A stretch of DNA of 59,573 bases from a virus. The position numbers were made by a program, and so were the translations under genes. The DNA lies in the IMG/VR virus record IMGVR_UViG_3300030090_001446, positions 1 through 59,573 of that record. One strand, given 5' to 3'. The notes below the pieces were generated by a model. It saw only the letters and a program-made list of their open reading frames with translations, had not been told where the DNA came from and did not search any database. Of this stretch, positions 20,567 to 29,225 are shown piece by piece (the stretch's first letter is position 1; each line of letters begins with the position of its first letter).

Positions 20567-22489
20567 ATGGAGCAGATAACTTTACCTACAAATTACCAAT
20601 CGTTTATTCATATGTCACGCTATTCTAGATGGCTTGAAGATGAACAGCGTAGAGAAACCTGGGAAGAAACTATTGATAGGTATCTTTATTTTATGGTAGA
20701 ACATCTGCAAGAAAATTATTCCTATTCTCTTTTTGGTGTAGAGTTAGCTGATTTACGGAGAGGAATGTTAAACCTAGAAATACTTGGATCAATGAGAGCA
20801 TTAATGACTGCTGGTCCTGCATTAAAACGAGAGAACATTGCAGGATATAATTGTTCTTATCTTCCTATAGATTCTCCTCGATCTTTTGATGAATGTCTTT
20901 ATATTCTTATGAATGGTACAGGCGTAGGCTTCTCAGTTGAACGTCAGTACATTACTAAACTACCTACAATTCTTGATCAACCTTTTGAACAAACAGATGA
21001 TGTTGTTTCAGTGGCAGATTCTAAAGAAGGATGGGCTAGAGGATTACGCGATCTGATATCATTGTTGTATACAAATCGAATACCTAAGATTGATACTAGT
21101 AAAGTACGTCTTGCTGGAGAACGATTAAAAATATTTGGAGGTCGTGCTTCTGGTCCTAAACCTTTAGAAGAATTGTTTGATTTTACTATTCAAACTTTTA
21201 AGAAAGCTCAAGGGCGTAAGCTTACATCTATTGAATGTCATGATATCATGTGTAAGATTGGTCAGGTTGTTGTAGTAGGTGGAGTCAGAAGGTCTGCTTT
21301 GATATCTTTATCTAATCTAACAGATGAACGAATGCGTATGGCGAAGAGTGGCGAATGGTGGGTAGATAATCAACAACGTGCCTTGGCTAATAATTCTGTT
21401 TGTTATACAGAGAAGCCTGACATGGGTATCTTTATGAAAGAATGGTTATCTCTATATGAAAGTAAGAGTGGAGAGCGAGGTATTTTTAATCGAGTATCTG
21501 CTCAAGATAAAGCAGGGTCTAATGGTAGACGAGATGGCAGCGTTGATTTTGGAACTAATCCTTGTTGCGAAATCATTCTTAGACCGTATCAATTTTGTAA
21601 TCTGTCTGAAGTTATATGTAGAGCAGATGATACGATTGATACTTTAAAAAATAAAATTAAGTTAGCAACAATTCTTGGAACTTTTCAAGCTACTCTTACT
21701 AACTTTGGTTACATTCGTAAGCGTTGGAAAACTACTACAGAAGATGAACGTCTATTAGGTGTATCACTGACAGGTATCATGGACTGTCCCGCTGTTTACA
21801 ATGCAACACCAGAGGCACTACAACAGTTGAGAGATGTAGCTGTTAAGACTAACAAGAAACTGGCAGAGAAGATAGGTATTAAACAAAGTGCTGCTGTTAC
21901 TTGTGTTAAACCTTCTGGTACTGTGTCTCAGCTTGTTGATGCTGCTTCTGGTATACATGCTAGGCATAATCCATTCTTTATTAGAACGGTTAGAGGAGAT
22001 AATAAAGACCCATTGACAATGTTTATGAGAGACAAAGGCATTCCTTCTGAACCAGACTTTACAGCACCTGATAGTGTAACTGTCTTTTCTTTTCCAATGA
22101 AGAGTCCAACCAATGCAATATGTCGTAATGACATGTCAGCAATTGAACAGCTTGAATTATGGTTAAAGATTGCTGATAATTATTGTGAACATAAACCATC
22201 TGTTACGATATCAGTGAAAGAACATGAGTGGTTACAAGTAGGCTCTTGGTGTTGGGATCATTTTAATTCTCTGTCTGGAATATCATTCTTACCTTTTTCT
22301 GATCATTCTTATCAGCAAGCTCCCTACCAAGATATTGATGAACAAAACTATAAATTATTTTTAAAAGACATGCCACCTTCTATAGATTGGACTGAATTAC
22401 AGGAGTATGAAAAAGGAGATACTACTACTGGATCACAAGAACTTTCTTGTTCAGGTGGTATGTGTGAGGTAGTAGATATTGGAGGGTAA
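20567..22489 (+). CDS. nrdJ: Adenosylcobalamin-dependent ribonucleotide reductase (class II)
   Basis: 640 residues from 20567, with AGAGGAGAATACACT upstream. It reduces ribonucleoside triphosphates using a B12 cofactor as radical source. Family features: GYNCSYLPID (~82-91), GTGVGFSVE (~118-126), NNSVCYTE (~274-281), GTNPCCEI with the active-site Cys (~329-336), CVKPSGTVSQLVDAASGIHARH (loop/nucleotide site) and a C-terminal CSGGMC redox pair. The length suits the monomeric RTPR type. Use of class II means oxygen-independent function but reliance on host B12, which fits marine hosts. Partner of ThyX and the DUF3310 protein in dNTP supply. Confidence 0.93.
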   Translation: MEQITLPTNYQSFIHMSRYSRWLEDEQRRETWEETIDRYLYFMVEHLQENYSYSLFGVELADLRRGMLNLEILGSMRALMTAGPALKRENIAGYNCSYLPIDSPRSFDECLYILMNGTGVGFSVERQYITKLPTILDQPFEQTDDVVSVADSKEGWARGLRDLISLLYTNRIPKIDTSKVRLAGERLKIFGGRASGPKPLEELFDFTIQTFKKAQGRKLTSIECHDIMCKIGQVVVVGGVRRSALISLSNLTDERMRMAKSGEWWVDNQQRALANNSVCYTEKPDMGIFMKEWLSLYESKSGERGIFNRVSAQDKAGSNGRRDGSVDFGTNPCCEIILRPYQFCNLSEVICRADDTIDTLKNKIKLATILGTFQATLTNFGYIRKRWKTTTEDERLLGVSLTGIMDCPAVYNATPEALQQLRDVAVKTNKKLAEKIGIKQSAAVTCVKPSGTVSQLVDAASGIHARHNPFFIRTVRGDNKDPLTMFMRDKGIPSEPDFTAPDSVTVFSFPMKSPTNAICRNDMSAIEQLELWLKIADNYCEHKPSVTISVKEHEWLQVGSWCWDHFNSLSGISFLPFSDHSYQQAPYQDIDEQNYKLFLKDMPPSIDWTELQEYEKGDTTTGSQELSCSGGMCEVVDIGG

Positions 22490-22493
22490 AAGT

Positions 22494-22718
22494 ATGTATA
22501 TGATAGTTATTCTAATGTTTCTTTTGGACCCCACTGCGGACGATGCTTTGGAGGTAGAGTTTAAGGATGGCAAAGTTCTGGAGTTTAAAAAGATAGAGCA
22601 ATGTTATGAACACATATATAGTAATTTTGCAGAACTTAGAGCATTTGCTTATTCTCAGTTTGGTCCTGCAACCCCTATTAAAAGTATCAATTGTTTCAAA
22701 AAAAATGTCGGAGCATAA
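22494..22718 (+). CDS. Unknown small protein
   Basis: 74 residues from 22494, hydrophobic first 11 residues then an acidic domain with two cysteines. Could be exported or membrane-tethered. No domain recognised. Lies between nrdJ and thyX. Confidence 0.5.
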   Translation: MYMIVILMFLLDPTADDALEVEFKDGKVLEFKKIEQCYEHIYSNFAELRAFAYSQFGPATPIKSINCFKKNVGA

Positions 22719-22719
22719 G

Positions 22720-22899
22720 ATGTATTGGGTGTTGATTAATGATCTTAAAACATATCGAGAAGTTGTACCTAAAAAAGATGAACATATATTGGAAGCTATT
22801 GATTTATTGTTACGTTATTTACATGGTGATGTGGATGAACCTGTAGAAGAATTTCCTGATTCAGGTTTTACCGATGACTTTGGAGTTCATATGGAATAA
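22720..22899 (+). CDS. Unknown small acidic protein
   Basis: 59 residues from the ATG at 22720, with CGGAGCATAAG upstream. Acidic C-terminal half. The longer in-frame ORF upstream overlaps the previous gene without support. Confidence 0.5.
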   Translation: MYWVLINDLKTYREVVPKKDEHILEAIDLLLRYLHGDVDEPVEEFPDSGFTDDFGVHME

Positions 22900-22905
22900 T
22901 ATAAA

Positions 22906-23595
22906 ATGAAAGTAACTTTAATAGATCATATGGGTTCAGACCTGACAGTCGTGAATGCAGCCAGAGTTTCTTTTAATAAAGAATCTGATTGGGAAGATGG
23001 TCCAATAAAAAATTTATTGCCTAAAAAAGATCAACAACTTATATCTTATTTAGCAAAGCATAATCATTGGACTCCCTTTGCTCATTGCTTTGTTCAGTTT
23101 CGTATGGAAGCTCCTTTGTTTGTTGCCAGACAATTAGGTAAACATCAAATAGGTTTAGTATGGAATGAAGTTAGTCGTAGATATGTAGACTATGAACCAA
23201 AATTTTATTACCCTAATAACTGGAGAGAAAAACCTTACGATAAAAAACAAGGCAGTTCAAAAAATATTATTGATGATCAATTTCGTACTATCAGAGATAG
23301 TTATCAAGATGCTATACAACAATGTGAAAAAACATATCAACAACTTTTAAAAGAAAACATAGCGCCTGAGATGGCACGTATGGTTTTACCACAAAGTATG
23401 TATACTGAATGGTATTGGTCAGGAAGTATCGTAGCATTTGCTAGAGTTTGTACTTTAAGATTGAAAGAGGATGCACAAGAAGAAACAAATTTCATAGCTC
23501 AAGAGATTGATAAAAAATGTAGCAAATTATTTCCTGTTTCATGGAAATACTTGGTTCAGGTAAAAAAAATACCTCCTGAGAAGACCGCTGAGTAG
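22906..23595 (+). CDS. thyX: Flavin-dependent thymidylate synthase
   Basis: 229 residues. Makes dTMP from dUMP with FAD, NADPH and methylene-tetrahydrofolate. The ThyX signature region is RQLGKHQIGLVWNEVSRRY (75-93). The canonical RHR before x7-S is KHQ here, a variant seen in phage enzymes. PQSMYTEWYWSGS and the WTPFAH helix (55-60) also fit. It ends the nucleotide block, and no terminator was seen directly after it. Confidence 0.92.
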   Translation: MKVTLIDHMGSDLTVVNAARVSFNKESDWEDGPIKNLLPKKDQQLISYLAKHNHWTPFAHCFVQFRMEAPLFVARQLGKHQIGLVWNEVSRRYVDYEPKFYYPNNWREKPYDKKQGSSKNIIDDQFRTIRDSYQDAIQQCEKTYQQLLKENIAPEMARMVLPQSMYTEWYWSGSIVAFARVCTLRLKEDAQEETNFIAQEIDKKCSKLFPVSWKYLVQVKKIPPEKTAE

Positions 23596-23690
23596 GGTTA
23601 AAGACATGCTTGGCTACCTACCCACCAGAAATATACTAAAGCTTCTGAGCGAGCTTCCTAGATAGGATAGCGTTGATTTAAAGATTTTCA

Positions 23691-23719
23691 TTGACATTTG
23701 GTGTAGAATATGTTATAAT
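23691..23719 (+). promoter_or_regulatory. Consensus promoter for the HSP20 gene
   Basis: TTGACA (23691-23696), exactly 17 bp, TATAAT (23714-23719). The ~95 bp before it (23596-23690) hold no gene that I can see. Confidence 0.85.
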
Positions 23720-23727
23720 TCTTCTAA

Positions 23728-23776
23728 GGTAGAGAATGCAAAACTGGTTCTCTATCTTTCTTGCTAACGAAAGGAG
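23728..23776 (+). promoter_or_regulatory. Structured 5' leader of the HSP20 gene (thermometer candidate)
   Basis: Stem 1: GGTAGAGAA (23728-23736) with TTCTCTATC (23748-23756), 9 bp with one G-U. Stem 2: CTTTC (23756-23760) with GAAAG (23769-23773), enclosing a TTGCT and partly covering the AAGGAG ribosome site (23771-23776). Small heat-shock genes often use such weak stems as RNA thermometers (ROSE type). This is inferred from pairing alone. Confidence 0.4.
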
Positions 23777-23782
23777 AACATT

Positions 23783-24223
23783 ATGAATAAGATACTTCCA
23801 AATTATCCTTCCCATGTGTGGAATAGTTTTTTTGAACAGTCAATTGGTTTTGATAAGCTACTACGAAACATCGAACATAGTCATTCTGCTATTGTAAACA
23901 ATCACGGGTATCCTCCTTATAATATTATTAAGAATGGAGACGCATCTTATAAAATTTTATTGGCCTTGGCAGGGTTTAAAGCAGACGATATCCATGTTAG
24001 TTTAAGTGATAATATTCTAACCATTAAAGGTGCAGATGATTCTCAAGATGTAGAAAATTATATAGTAAAAGGAATTGCTTCCCGTAAATTTGAAAAAACA
24101 TTTTCTCTAAATGAATATGCTGTAGTTGAAAACGTCTCACTTAAAAATGGTATCTTAGATATTACAATTAATATTGTTTTACCTGAAGAAAAACAACCAC
24201 AGATATTTAAAGTAGAGGAATAA
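23783..24223 (+). CDS. Small heat-shock protein HSP20
   Basis: 146 residues. Holdase chaperone with the alpha-crystallin domain at about 45-135: YNIIKNGDASYKILLALAGFKADDIHVSLSDNILTIKG and FEKTFSLNEYAVVENVSLKNGILDITI. The short N-terminal region with WNSFFEQSIGFDKLL matches IbpA-type proteins (FDRLFN-like). No I-x-I tail is clear. It has its own promoter and structured leader. In other phages HSP20 homologues are expressed late and can be virion-linked. Confidence 0.9.
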   Translation: MNKILPNYPSHVWNSFFEQSIGFDKLLRNIEHSHSAIVNNHGYPPYNIIKNGDASYKILLALAGFKADDIHVSLSDNILTIKGADDSQDVENYIVKGIASRKFEKTFSLNEYAVVENVSLKNGILDITINIVLPEEKQPQIFKVEE

Positions 24224-24225
24224 TT

Positions 24226-25005
24226 ATGAATCAAACTTATAATATTTATATAGGATATGATCCAAAAGAAGAGGTTGCATATGAAATTCTTAAATGGAAT
24301 TTAAAAAGGATTGCAAAAAATCCACTGAATATATATCCACTTAAAAAAAATACACTAGAAAAAATAGGTTTATATAATCGAGAATATACAGAAGAGAATG
24401 GACAGAAGATTGATAAGATTGATGGTAAACCATTCTCCTCTGACTTTTCTTTTACACGGTTTTTAGTTCCTGCCTTGAGCATGTATCAAGGCTGGGCTTT
24501 ATATATGGACTGTGACATGTATCCAAGGAGTGATATCTGTGAATTGTTTGAAGAATACAACGATCCTTTTCATGCTGTTTATTGTGTTAAGCATGAGTAT
24601 ACGCCCAAAGATAATACAAAGATGGATAACCAAAAACAGGAACATTATTACCGAAAGAATTGGTCGAGTCTCATGCTGTTCAATTGCGAACACCCTCAAA
24701 ATCAAATGCTTACTCCGCATGTGGTAAACACACAGACAGGACAATACTTGCATAAGTTTGGATGGTTGCCTGATAAGCCAGCAGATATAGGTTCAATTCA
24801 TGAAGAATGGAACTGGCTTGATGGACATTCACCTGAAGAACTAGAACCTAAGAATGTTCACTTTACAACAGGTGGACCCTGGTTTTATAATTGGAAATGT
24901 AAAAGAGAAATGGATGGGAAGTATGCAGCAGAGTGGAACAATGATGCTAGTTATCTTCAAACAATAGGTGTACTCAAAAAAGATGTACATAAATATTTTT
25001 TATAA
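24226..25005 (+). CDS. Glycosyltransferase (GT8-like)
   Basis: 259 residues. N-terminal IYIGYDPKEEVAYEIL, then SDFSFTRFLVP and the DxD-type YMDCDMYPR (~92-100) that binds metal and sugar nucleotide, and a W-rich C-terminal acceptor part. Three bases separate it from HSP20, so it is probably co-transcribed. With the next two genes it forms a surface-sugar cassette. The acceptor is unknown (virion protein, DNA base or host envelope). Confidence 0.75.
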   Translation: MNQTYNIYIGYDPKEEVAYEILKWNLKRIAKNPLNIYPLKKNTLEKIGLYNREYTEENGQKIDKIDGKPFSSDFSFTRFLVPALSMYQGWALYMDCDMYPRSDICELFEEYNDPFHAVYCVKHEYTPKDNTKMDNQKQEHYYRKNWSSLMLFNCEHPQNQMLTPHVVNTQTGQYLHKFGWLPDKPADIGSIHEEWNWLDGHSPEELEPKNVHFTTGGPWFYNWKCKREMDGKYAAEWNNDASYLQTIGVLKKDVHKYFL

Positions 25006-25020
25006 GGAATAATAATACAC

Positions 25021-27459
25021 ATGACCAACCTTAATTTTGTAACTTCTTTTAATGAAAATTTATTTGTCGATACTTCATATAAATTTTTAGAATCAGTCTT
25101 AGATAAATGGGAACCTAAAATTAATCTTACATGTTATACACATGATCTTGATTTAAAAAATTATATAGTGCCTGATGTTAAACACATTGACTTTAAGTCT
25201 CTGCATGATGTGTCAGATTATGAAACATTTCATAAAACTTTTAGTAAACATAATGGTACTGAAGGAAAGACAGTAGATTATAATTGGAAGCTAGATGCAT
25301 TACGTTGGTCACATAAAGTATTTGCCCTAACGGAATCTGCATTTGATCTAATAGCTAAACATGATATGTTACCAGCAACAACAAGTCTTGGTTGGCTTAT
25401 CTGGATTGATGCAGATTCCTACACATTAAAACGTATGACAACTAAAGATGTATTAGCTCTTCTTCCAGAAGGTGCTGATATTGTTTGCCTTGAACGCTCT
25501 GATCAAGAGTATCATGAAGGAGCATTCATGGCTTTTAATCTTAATAGCAAAGCTACTCAAGATTTACTAGGTGATTTACGAGGAGCATATATTTCAGGTG
25601 AAGTATTTAATTATCGAGAGTGGCATGACTCTTTTATTTTTACTAGACTCCTTACAATTTATAAGGCACATGGTTTAAAGGTTCTTAATCTAGGAATGAA
25701 TGCTAATACAGAAAACTTTTCTGCCTTTGAACAATCTCCTTTATCTTCTATGTTTTTACATTTCCAAGGAGCAGATGCTTCTTCTCTAAAAAATATTAGA
25801 GATGAGAAAGGTGAACGATTTATTTCTTTATCAGATGATACTACACATGATATACTTCCTAGTCGGTATACACTTTTGTCTGATGTTATGAAACATTACA
25901 AGCCTGAAAAAACTATTTTAGAAACAGGAACCTGGAATGGTGGTCGCGCTATTCAAATGGCTATGACTATGTTTGAACATACAAATACCGTTCATTATAT
26001 TGGCTATGATTTATTTGAAGAAGCAACTCCAGAAACTGATGAAGAAGAATTTAATGTTAAAGCTCATAATAAAATGAGTGCAGTCGAAACAAGGTTTACT
26101 GATTTTGCTAACATTATGTTAAAACGTAAATCTAAATATTTTACTTTTGAATTATTTAAAGGTAATACACGTAATACATTAACTAAACAAGACGCTGACT
26201 TTGTATTACTCGGAGGAGGCAATAGTTTTGAAACTGTAAAGAATGAATATGAAAAATTAAAACACAATAAGGTTATTGTTTTTGATAATTATTATATGCA
26301 AGATAATACAGAACGAAATGTCATTGAAAAATATCAAGGTGTAAATAAAGTATATGAATCTATTCAAGAAACAAAAGTTAAAGAAGGTAAAGAAGATGAA
26401 GAAGGTTGGACTTCTTTTGATGATAAAGATACAGGAATAAGAAAACTTATTCTACCATCATCAGATGATGTAAGAGGTGGAGGCATTGCACATATATGCT
26501 TAATTCTAAATGATTCTGAATTACCAGAAGTACCTCGAAAGTTTAAACAAGTACCTATAATAGTTAATCCTAGAGATTGTGTATCAAAAGATTATATTAG
26601 AGACAATATTAAATCTAATCTTAAAATGATTGAGCATAATAGATTTATGCATCGTATCAGTCCACATAATAAAACAGCCTTGATTGTATCAGGTGGTCCT
26701 TATCTTGATATTAAAGAACTTAAAGATACCATTAAAGATAATCCAGGATGTAAAGTTGTATGCGTTAAACATAGTTATAACAAACTACTTGTTAATAATA
26801 TTAAACCTTGGGCTTGTGTTCTTCTTGATCCTCGTCCTATTACAGGTACAAGCACACATGGTATTGTACGCAAAGATTTGTTTAAGGAAGTTGATCCTGA
26901 TACAAAATTCTTTGTAGCTTCCATGACTGATCCTTCTGTTACAGAATATCTTATATCTAAAAATGCTGATATCTATGGATGGCACGCCTTTACTGAATCT
27001 CTTAGAGAAGAAGATGAACGAGGAGTTCAGATTGTCAATAATCAAGTACATTTGGTAGGTGAGTTAGGTATCCCTCAAGGTTCTACTTTGATTACAGGTG
27101 GTACATGTGCAGCCATGAGGTCTATTGGTATCATGAATACAATGGGCTTTAGAGAGATGCATCTATTTGGTTTCGATTGTTCTATGGAAGAACCTACAGA
27201 GGAACAAATGAAAGAAACTACAGGTGCTGAAGATGAAGAACCAAAACCAAAGTACATGAAAGTAACAGTTAATGATACAGATTTCTGGACTACTGGAGAA
27301 CTATTAGCTATGGCACAAGATTGTGAGCGTAGTTTCAGAGATGAAAACTCATCAATTAATTTTACTTTTCATGGTGAAGGAACAATGGTAGCAGAGTTAT
27401 GGAAAATTATAGAATCAGAACGTCCTCTGCCCACATTTGAGGAGGTGTTTGATGACTAA
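25021..27459 (+). CDS. Three-domain glycosyltransferase / methyltransferase-like / DUF115-like protein
   Basis: 812 residues in three parts by eye. About 1-265: glycosyltransferase-like, with WLIWIDADSYTLKR (~123) as the DxD site. About 280-470: Rossmann methyltransferase-like, with ILETGTWNGGRA (~299-310), though the later FVLLGGGNSFE lacks the usual acidic motif and catalysis is uncertain. About 550-760: DUF115-like, with ALIVSGGPYLDI and TGGTCAAMRSIGIMNTMGFREMHLFGFD; this fold occurs in Maf-type transferases for nonulosonic sugars. The fusion suggests one protein that builds or moves a complex sugar. Overlaps the next gene by 8 nt. Confidence 0.65.
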   Translation: MTNLNFVTSFNENLFVDTSYKFLESVLDKWEPKINLTCYTHDLDLKNYIVPDVKHIDFKSLHDVSDYETFHKTFSKHNGTEGKTVDYNWKLDALRWSHKVFALTESAFDLIAKHDMLPATTSLGWLIWIDADSYTLKRMTTKDVLALLPEGADIVCLERSDQEYHEGAFMAFNLNSKATQDLLGDLRGAYISGEVFNYREWHDSFIFTRLLTIYKAHGLKVLNLGMNANTENFSAFEQSPLSSMFLHFQGADASSLKNIRDEKGERFISLSDDTTHDILPSRYTLLSDVMKHYKPEKTILETGTWNGGRAIQMAMTMFEHTNTVHYIGYDLFEEATPETDEEEFNVKAHNKMSAVETRFTDFANIMLKRKSKYFTFELFKGNTRNTLTKQDADFVLLGGGNSFETVKNEYEKLKHNKVIVFDNYYMQDNTERNVIEKYQGVNKVYESIQETKVKEGKEDEEGWTSFDDKDTGIRKLILPSSDDVRGGGIAHICLILNDSELPEVPRKFKQVPIIVNPRDCVSKDYIRDNIKSNLKMIEHNRFMHRISPHNKTALIVSGGPYLDIKELKDTIKDNPGCKVVCVKHSYNKLLVNNIKPWACVLLDPRPITGTSTHGIVRKDLFKEVDPDTKFFVASMTDPSVTEYLISKNADIYGWHAFTESLREEDERGVQIVNNQVHLVGELGIPQGSTLITGGTCAAMRSIGIMNTMGFREMHLFGFDCSMEEPTEEQMKETTGAEDEEPKPKYMKVTVNDTDFWTTGELLAMAQDCERSFRDENSSINFTFHGEGTMVAELWKIIESERPLPTFEEVFDD

Positions 27460-28087
27460 CTTTTCTAGAAAAAACCCATCGTCTCGATATAATGAGCTTG
27501 TTGAAAAATACGAAAAGATTCATGCTAAAGGTAAAGGATATTTTAATGGGAAAAGTTTATTAAAATATATTTCAAATGTACACCAAAAAATTATTGTACA
27601 TGAGTGTAAATCTTTATTAGATTATGGTTCAGGAAAAGGATTACTATATACAGATGAATGTTCTTTAGTAGAACCATTACTTAATAACAAGACTAAAGGT
27701 ATTACTCGTCCTTTACAAGAGTTGTGGAACTTAAACTATCATCAATGTTATGATCCTGCATATCCAGAACATTCTAAAAAACCAGAAGGTAAGTTTGATG
27801 CAGTTATTTCTATTGATGTATTAGAACATATTAATGAAGATGATTTAGAATGGGTATTGAATGAGATTTTTTCTTATGCAAACAAGATGGTCTTTCTAAA
27901 TGTAGCTTGCTTTAAAGCTGCTAAACATTTTGAAGATGGAGAGAACGTACACATTAGTGTATTTAATCCTGAATGGTGGTTTATTCTTGTAGCAGATATA
28001 ATGAAAAATTATCCTGGAATTACGACATATTTATTATGTGAAAAAATAGGACACTTAACAGACTATATTATAAGAGGAGGAGAATAA
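27452..28087 (+). CDS. Class I SAM-dependent methyltransferase
   Basis: 211 residues from the ATG at 27452, with GAGGAGGTGTTTG upstream. SLLDYGSGKGLL (motif I) and FDAVISIDVLEHI (motif II-III) are typical of small-molecule or sugar methyltransferases. The coupling to the preceding transferase suggests that it methylates its product. Not a DNA methylase by motif (no NPPY/DPPY). Confidence 0.8.
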   Translation: MTNFSRKNPSSRYNELVEKYEKIHAKGKGYFNGKSLLKYISNVHQKIIVHECKSLLDYGSGKGLLYTDECSLVEPLLNNKTKGITRPLQELWNLNYHQCYDPAYPEHSKKPEGKFDAVISIDVLEHINEDDLEWVLNEIFSYANKMVFLNVACFKAAKHFEDGENVHISVFNPEWWFILVADIMKNYPGITTYLLCEKIGHLTDYIIRGGE

Positions 28088-28088
28088 C

Positions 28089-28493
28089 ATGCTAGGAATT
28101 GTAGACTCAGTAGTAGGAGTGGCAGGAAAAGTTCTCGATAAATTTGTTGAGGACAAAGACTTACGACTTAAACTAGATGCAGAACTTAGATCACAACTGA
28201 TTAATCTAGATGCTCTTCAAGCACAAACCAATCTAGAACAAGCCAAACATGATTCTATTTTCGTTGCTGGAGCTAGACCTGCAATCATGTGGATATGTGC
28301 CTTTGCCTTGGCATGGCAATACATTGTAGGACCAATGGCATCATGGGCTTTAACTATCTATGATCCTTTAATTCAACTCCCCACTCTTGGTACAGAAGAA
28401 CTTACGGGTCTTGTTATGGCTTTATTGGGATTGGGAGCAGCCCGTTCATACGAAAAATCTAAGGGCGTGGCTCGAAACAGTATGAGAAGGTAA
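28089..28493 (+). CDS. Holin (GTA-type, membrane)
   Basis: 134 residues. An amphipathic N-terminal half, then ARPAIMWICAFALAWQYIVG (TM ~62-80) and a second hydrophobic helix LTGLVMALLGLGAARSYEK (~102-120). This matches the three-TM holin family linked to gene-transfer-agent release. It forms the membrane lesion at lysis. AAGAGGAGGAGAATAAC upstream is a very strong ribosome site. A small lipoprotein and a membrane peptide follow at once. Confidence 0.8.
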   Translation: MLGIVDSVVGVAGKVLDKFVEDKDLRLKLDAELRSQLINLDALQAQTNLEQAKHDSIFVAGARPAIMWICAFALAWQYIVGPMASWALTIYDPLIQLPTLGTEELTGLVMALLGLGAARSYEKSKGVARNSMRR

Positions 28494-28630
28494 TGAAAAT
28501 ACTGGTATTGTGTGCAACTGTTTTATTCTTAAATGGTTGTGTACATTTAGCTTTATTTACTGTGATAAAAGAAACTGCCACAATAGGTTATTACAATGAA
28601 AGGTTAAAACAAATTGAAAATAAAAAATAA
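28493..28630 (+). CDS. Small lipoprotein (outer-spanin candidate)
   Basis: 45 residues with a lipobox signal (hydrophobic stretch to LNGC, Cys at 16) and a short polar tail. Its start overlaps the holin stop. Small lipoproteins beside holins are often outer-membrane spanins. The partner could be the TM/coiled-coil protein 31583..31927. Inference from size, lipobox and place. Confidence 0.6.
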   Translation: MKILVLCATVLFLNGCVHLALFTVIKETATIGYYNERLKQIENKK

Positions 28631-28766
28631 TTTACACAAGTTACGTAATTGGAAAGTAATTTCAATATTATCTTTTTACCTATTAGCTATAGGCGTAACA
28701 GGCTATTTAACATTTCTTGCATGGGCATGTTTAATAAATCAATTTTGTAATGGATGTTTTGAATAA
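28614..28766 (+). CDS. Single-span membrane protein, candidate (TTG start)
   Basis: 50 residues if begun at TTG 28614: a basic start, one TM of about 25 residues, and a short Cys-containing end. AAGG lies about 9 nt upstream. It overlaps the lipoprotein by 17 nt. Together with the holin it may form the lysis cluster. No homology recognised. Confidence 0.4.
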   Translation: MKIKNNLHKLRNWKVISILSFYLLAIGVTGYLTFLAWACLINQFCNGCFE

Positions 28767-28778
28767 AGGATATTTAAT

Positions 28779-29225
28779 ATGAAAGAAGGAAAAATATGGG
28801 GAACTACAGAAAATATCTGTGCAAATAGTTCTTTTGAATTTCACCGTATTGAATTTCAAAAAGATAGTGAATGCAGTAAACATAAACACCAGTATAAATG
28901 GAATGGTTTCTTTGTCGAAAGAGGAAAACTTTTAATTAGAGTATGGAAAAATTCTTATGATTTAGTTGACCAAACTATTTTAAAAGCAGGAGATTATACT
29001 AAAGTAAAACCTGGGGAATATCATCAATTTAAAGGAATAGAAGATGGTGTTGCTTTTGAATTATATTGGGCTGAATTTAATCATGATGACATAGAAAGGG
29101 AAAGTGTTGGAAAAGGACCAAGAGGGTACACTGAAGAAGATGACACCACTCCACACCAAGGATTGGTATATCAAGTGGGCAGCTTCTCTGATCCTATTAG
29201 TTGGAATGCTGCTGACAAGCAATAA
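28779..29225 (+). CDS. Cupin-fold protein
   Basis: 148 residues. SKHKHQYKWNGFFVERGKLLI and PGEYHQFKG give the two metal-binding cupin motifs (H-x-H...E and H). It is likely a metal-dependent sugar isomerase/epimerase-type or sensor protein. Proximity to the glycosyltransferase cassette favours a sugar role. AAAGGATATTTAAT precedes the start. Its last 86 nt overlap the next gene in another frame. Confidence 0.7.
   Translation: MKEGKIWGTTENICANSSFEFHRIEFQKDSECSKHKHQYKWNGFFVERGKLLIRVWKNSYDLVDQTILKAGDYTKVKPGEYHQFKGIEDGVAFELYWAEFNHDDIERESVGKGPRGYTEEDDTTPHQGLVYQVGSFSDPISWNAADKQ

Noticed and set aside
23596-23690. Possible tRNA or terminator after thyX
   Set aside because: Only short imperfect inverted repeats (such as AAGCTT...GAGCTT) and no T-run or cloverleaf.
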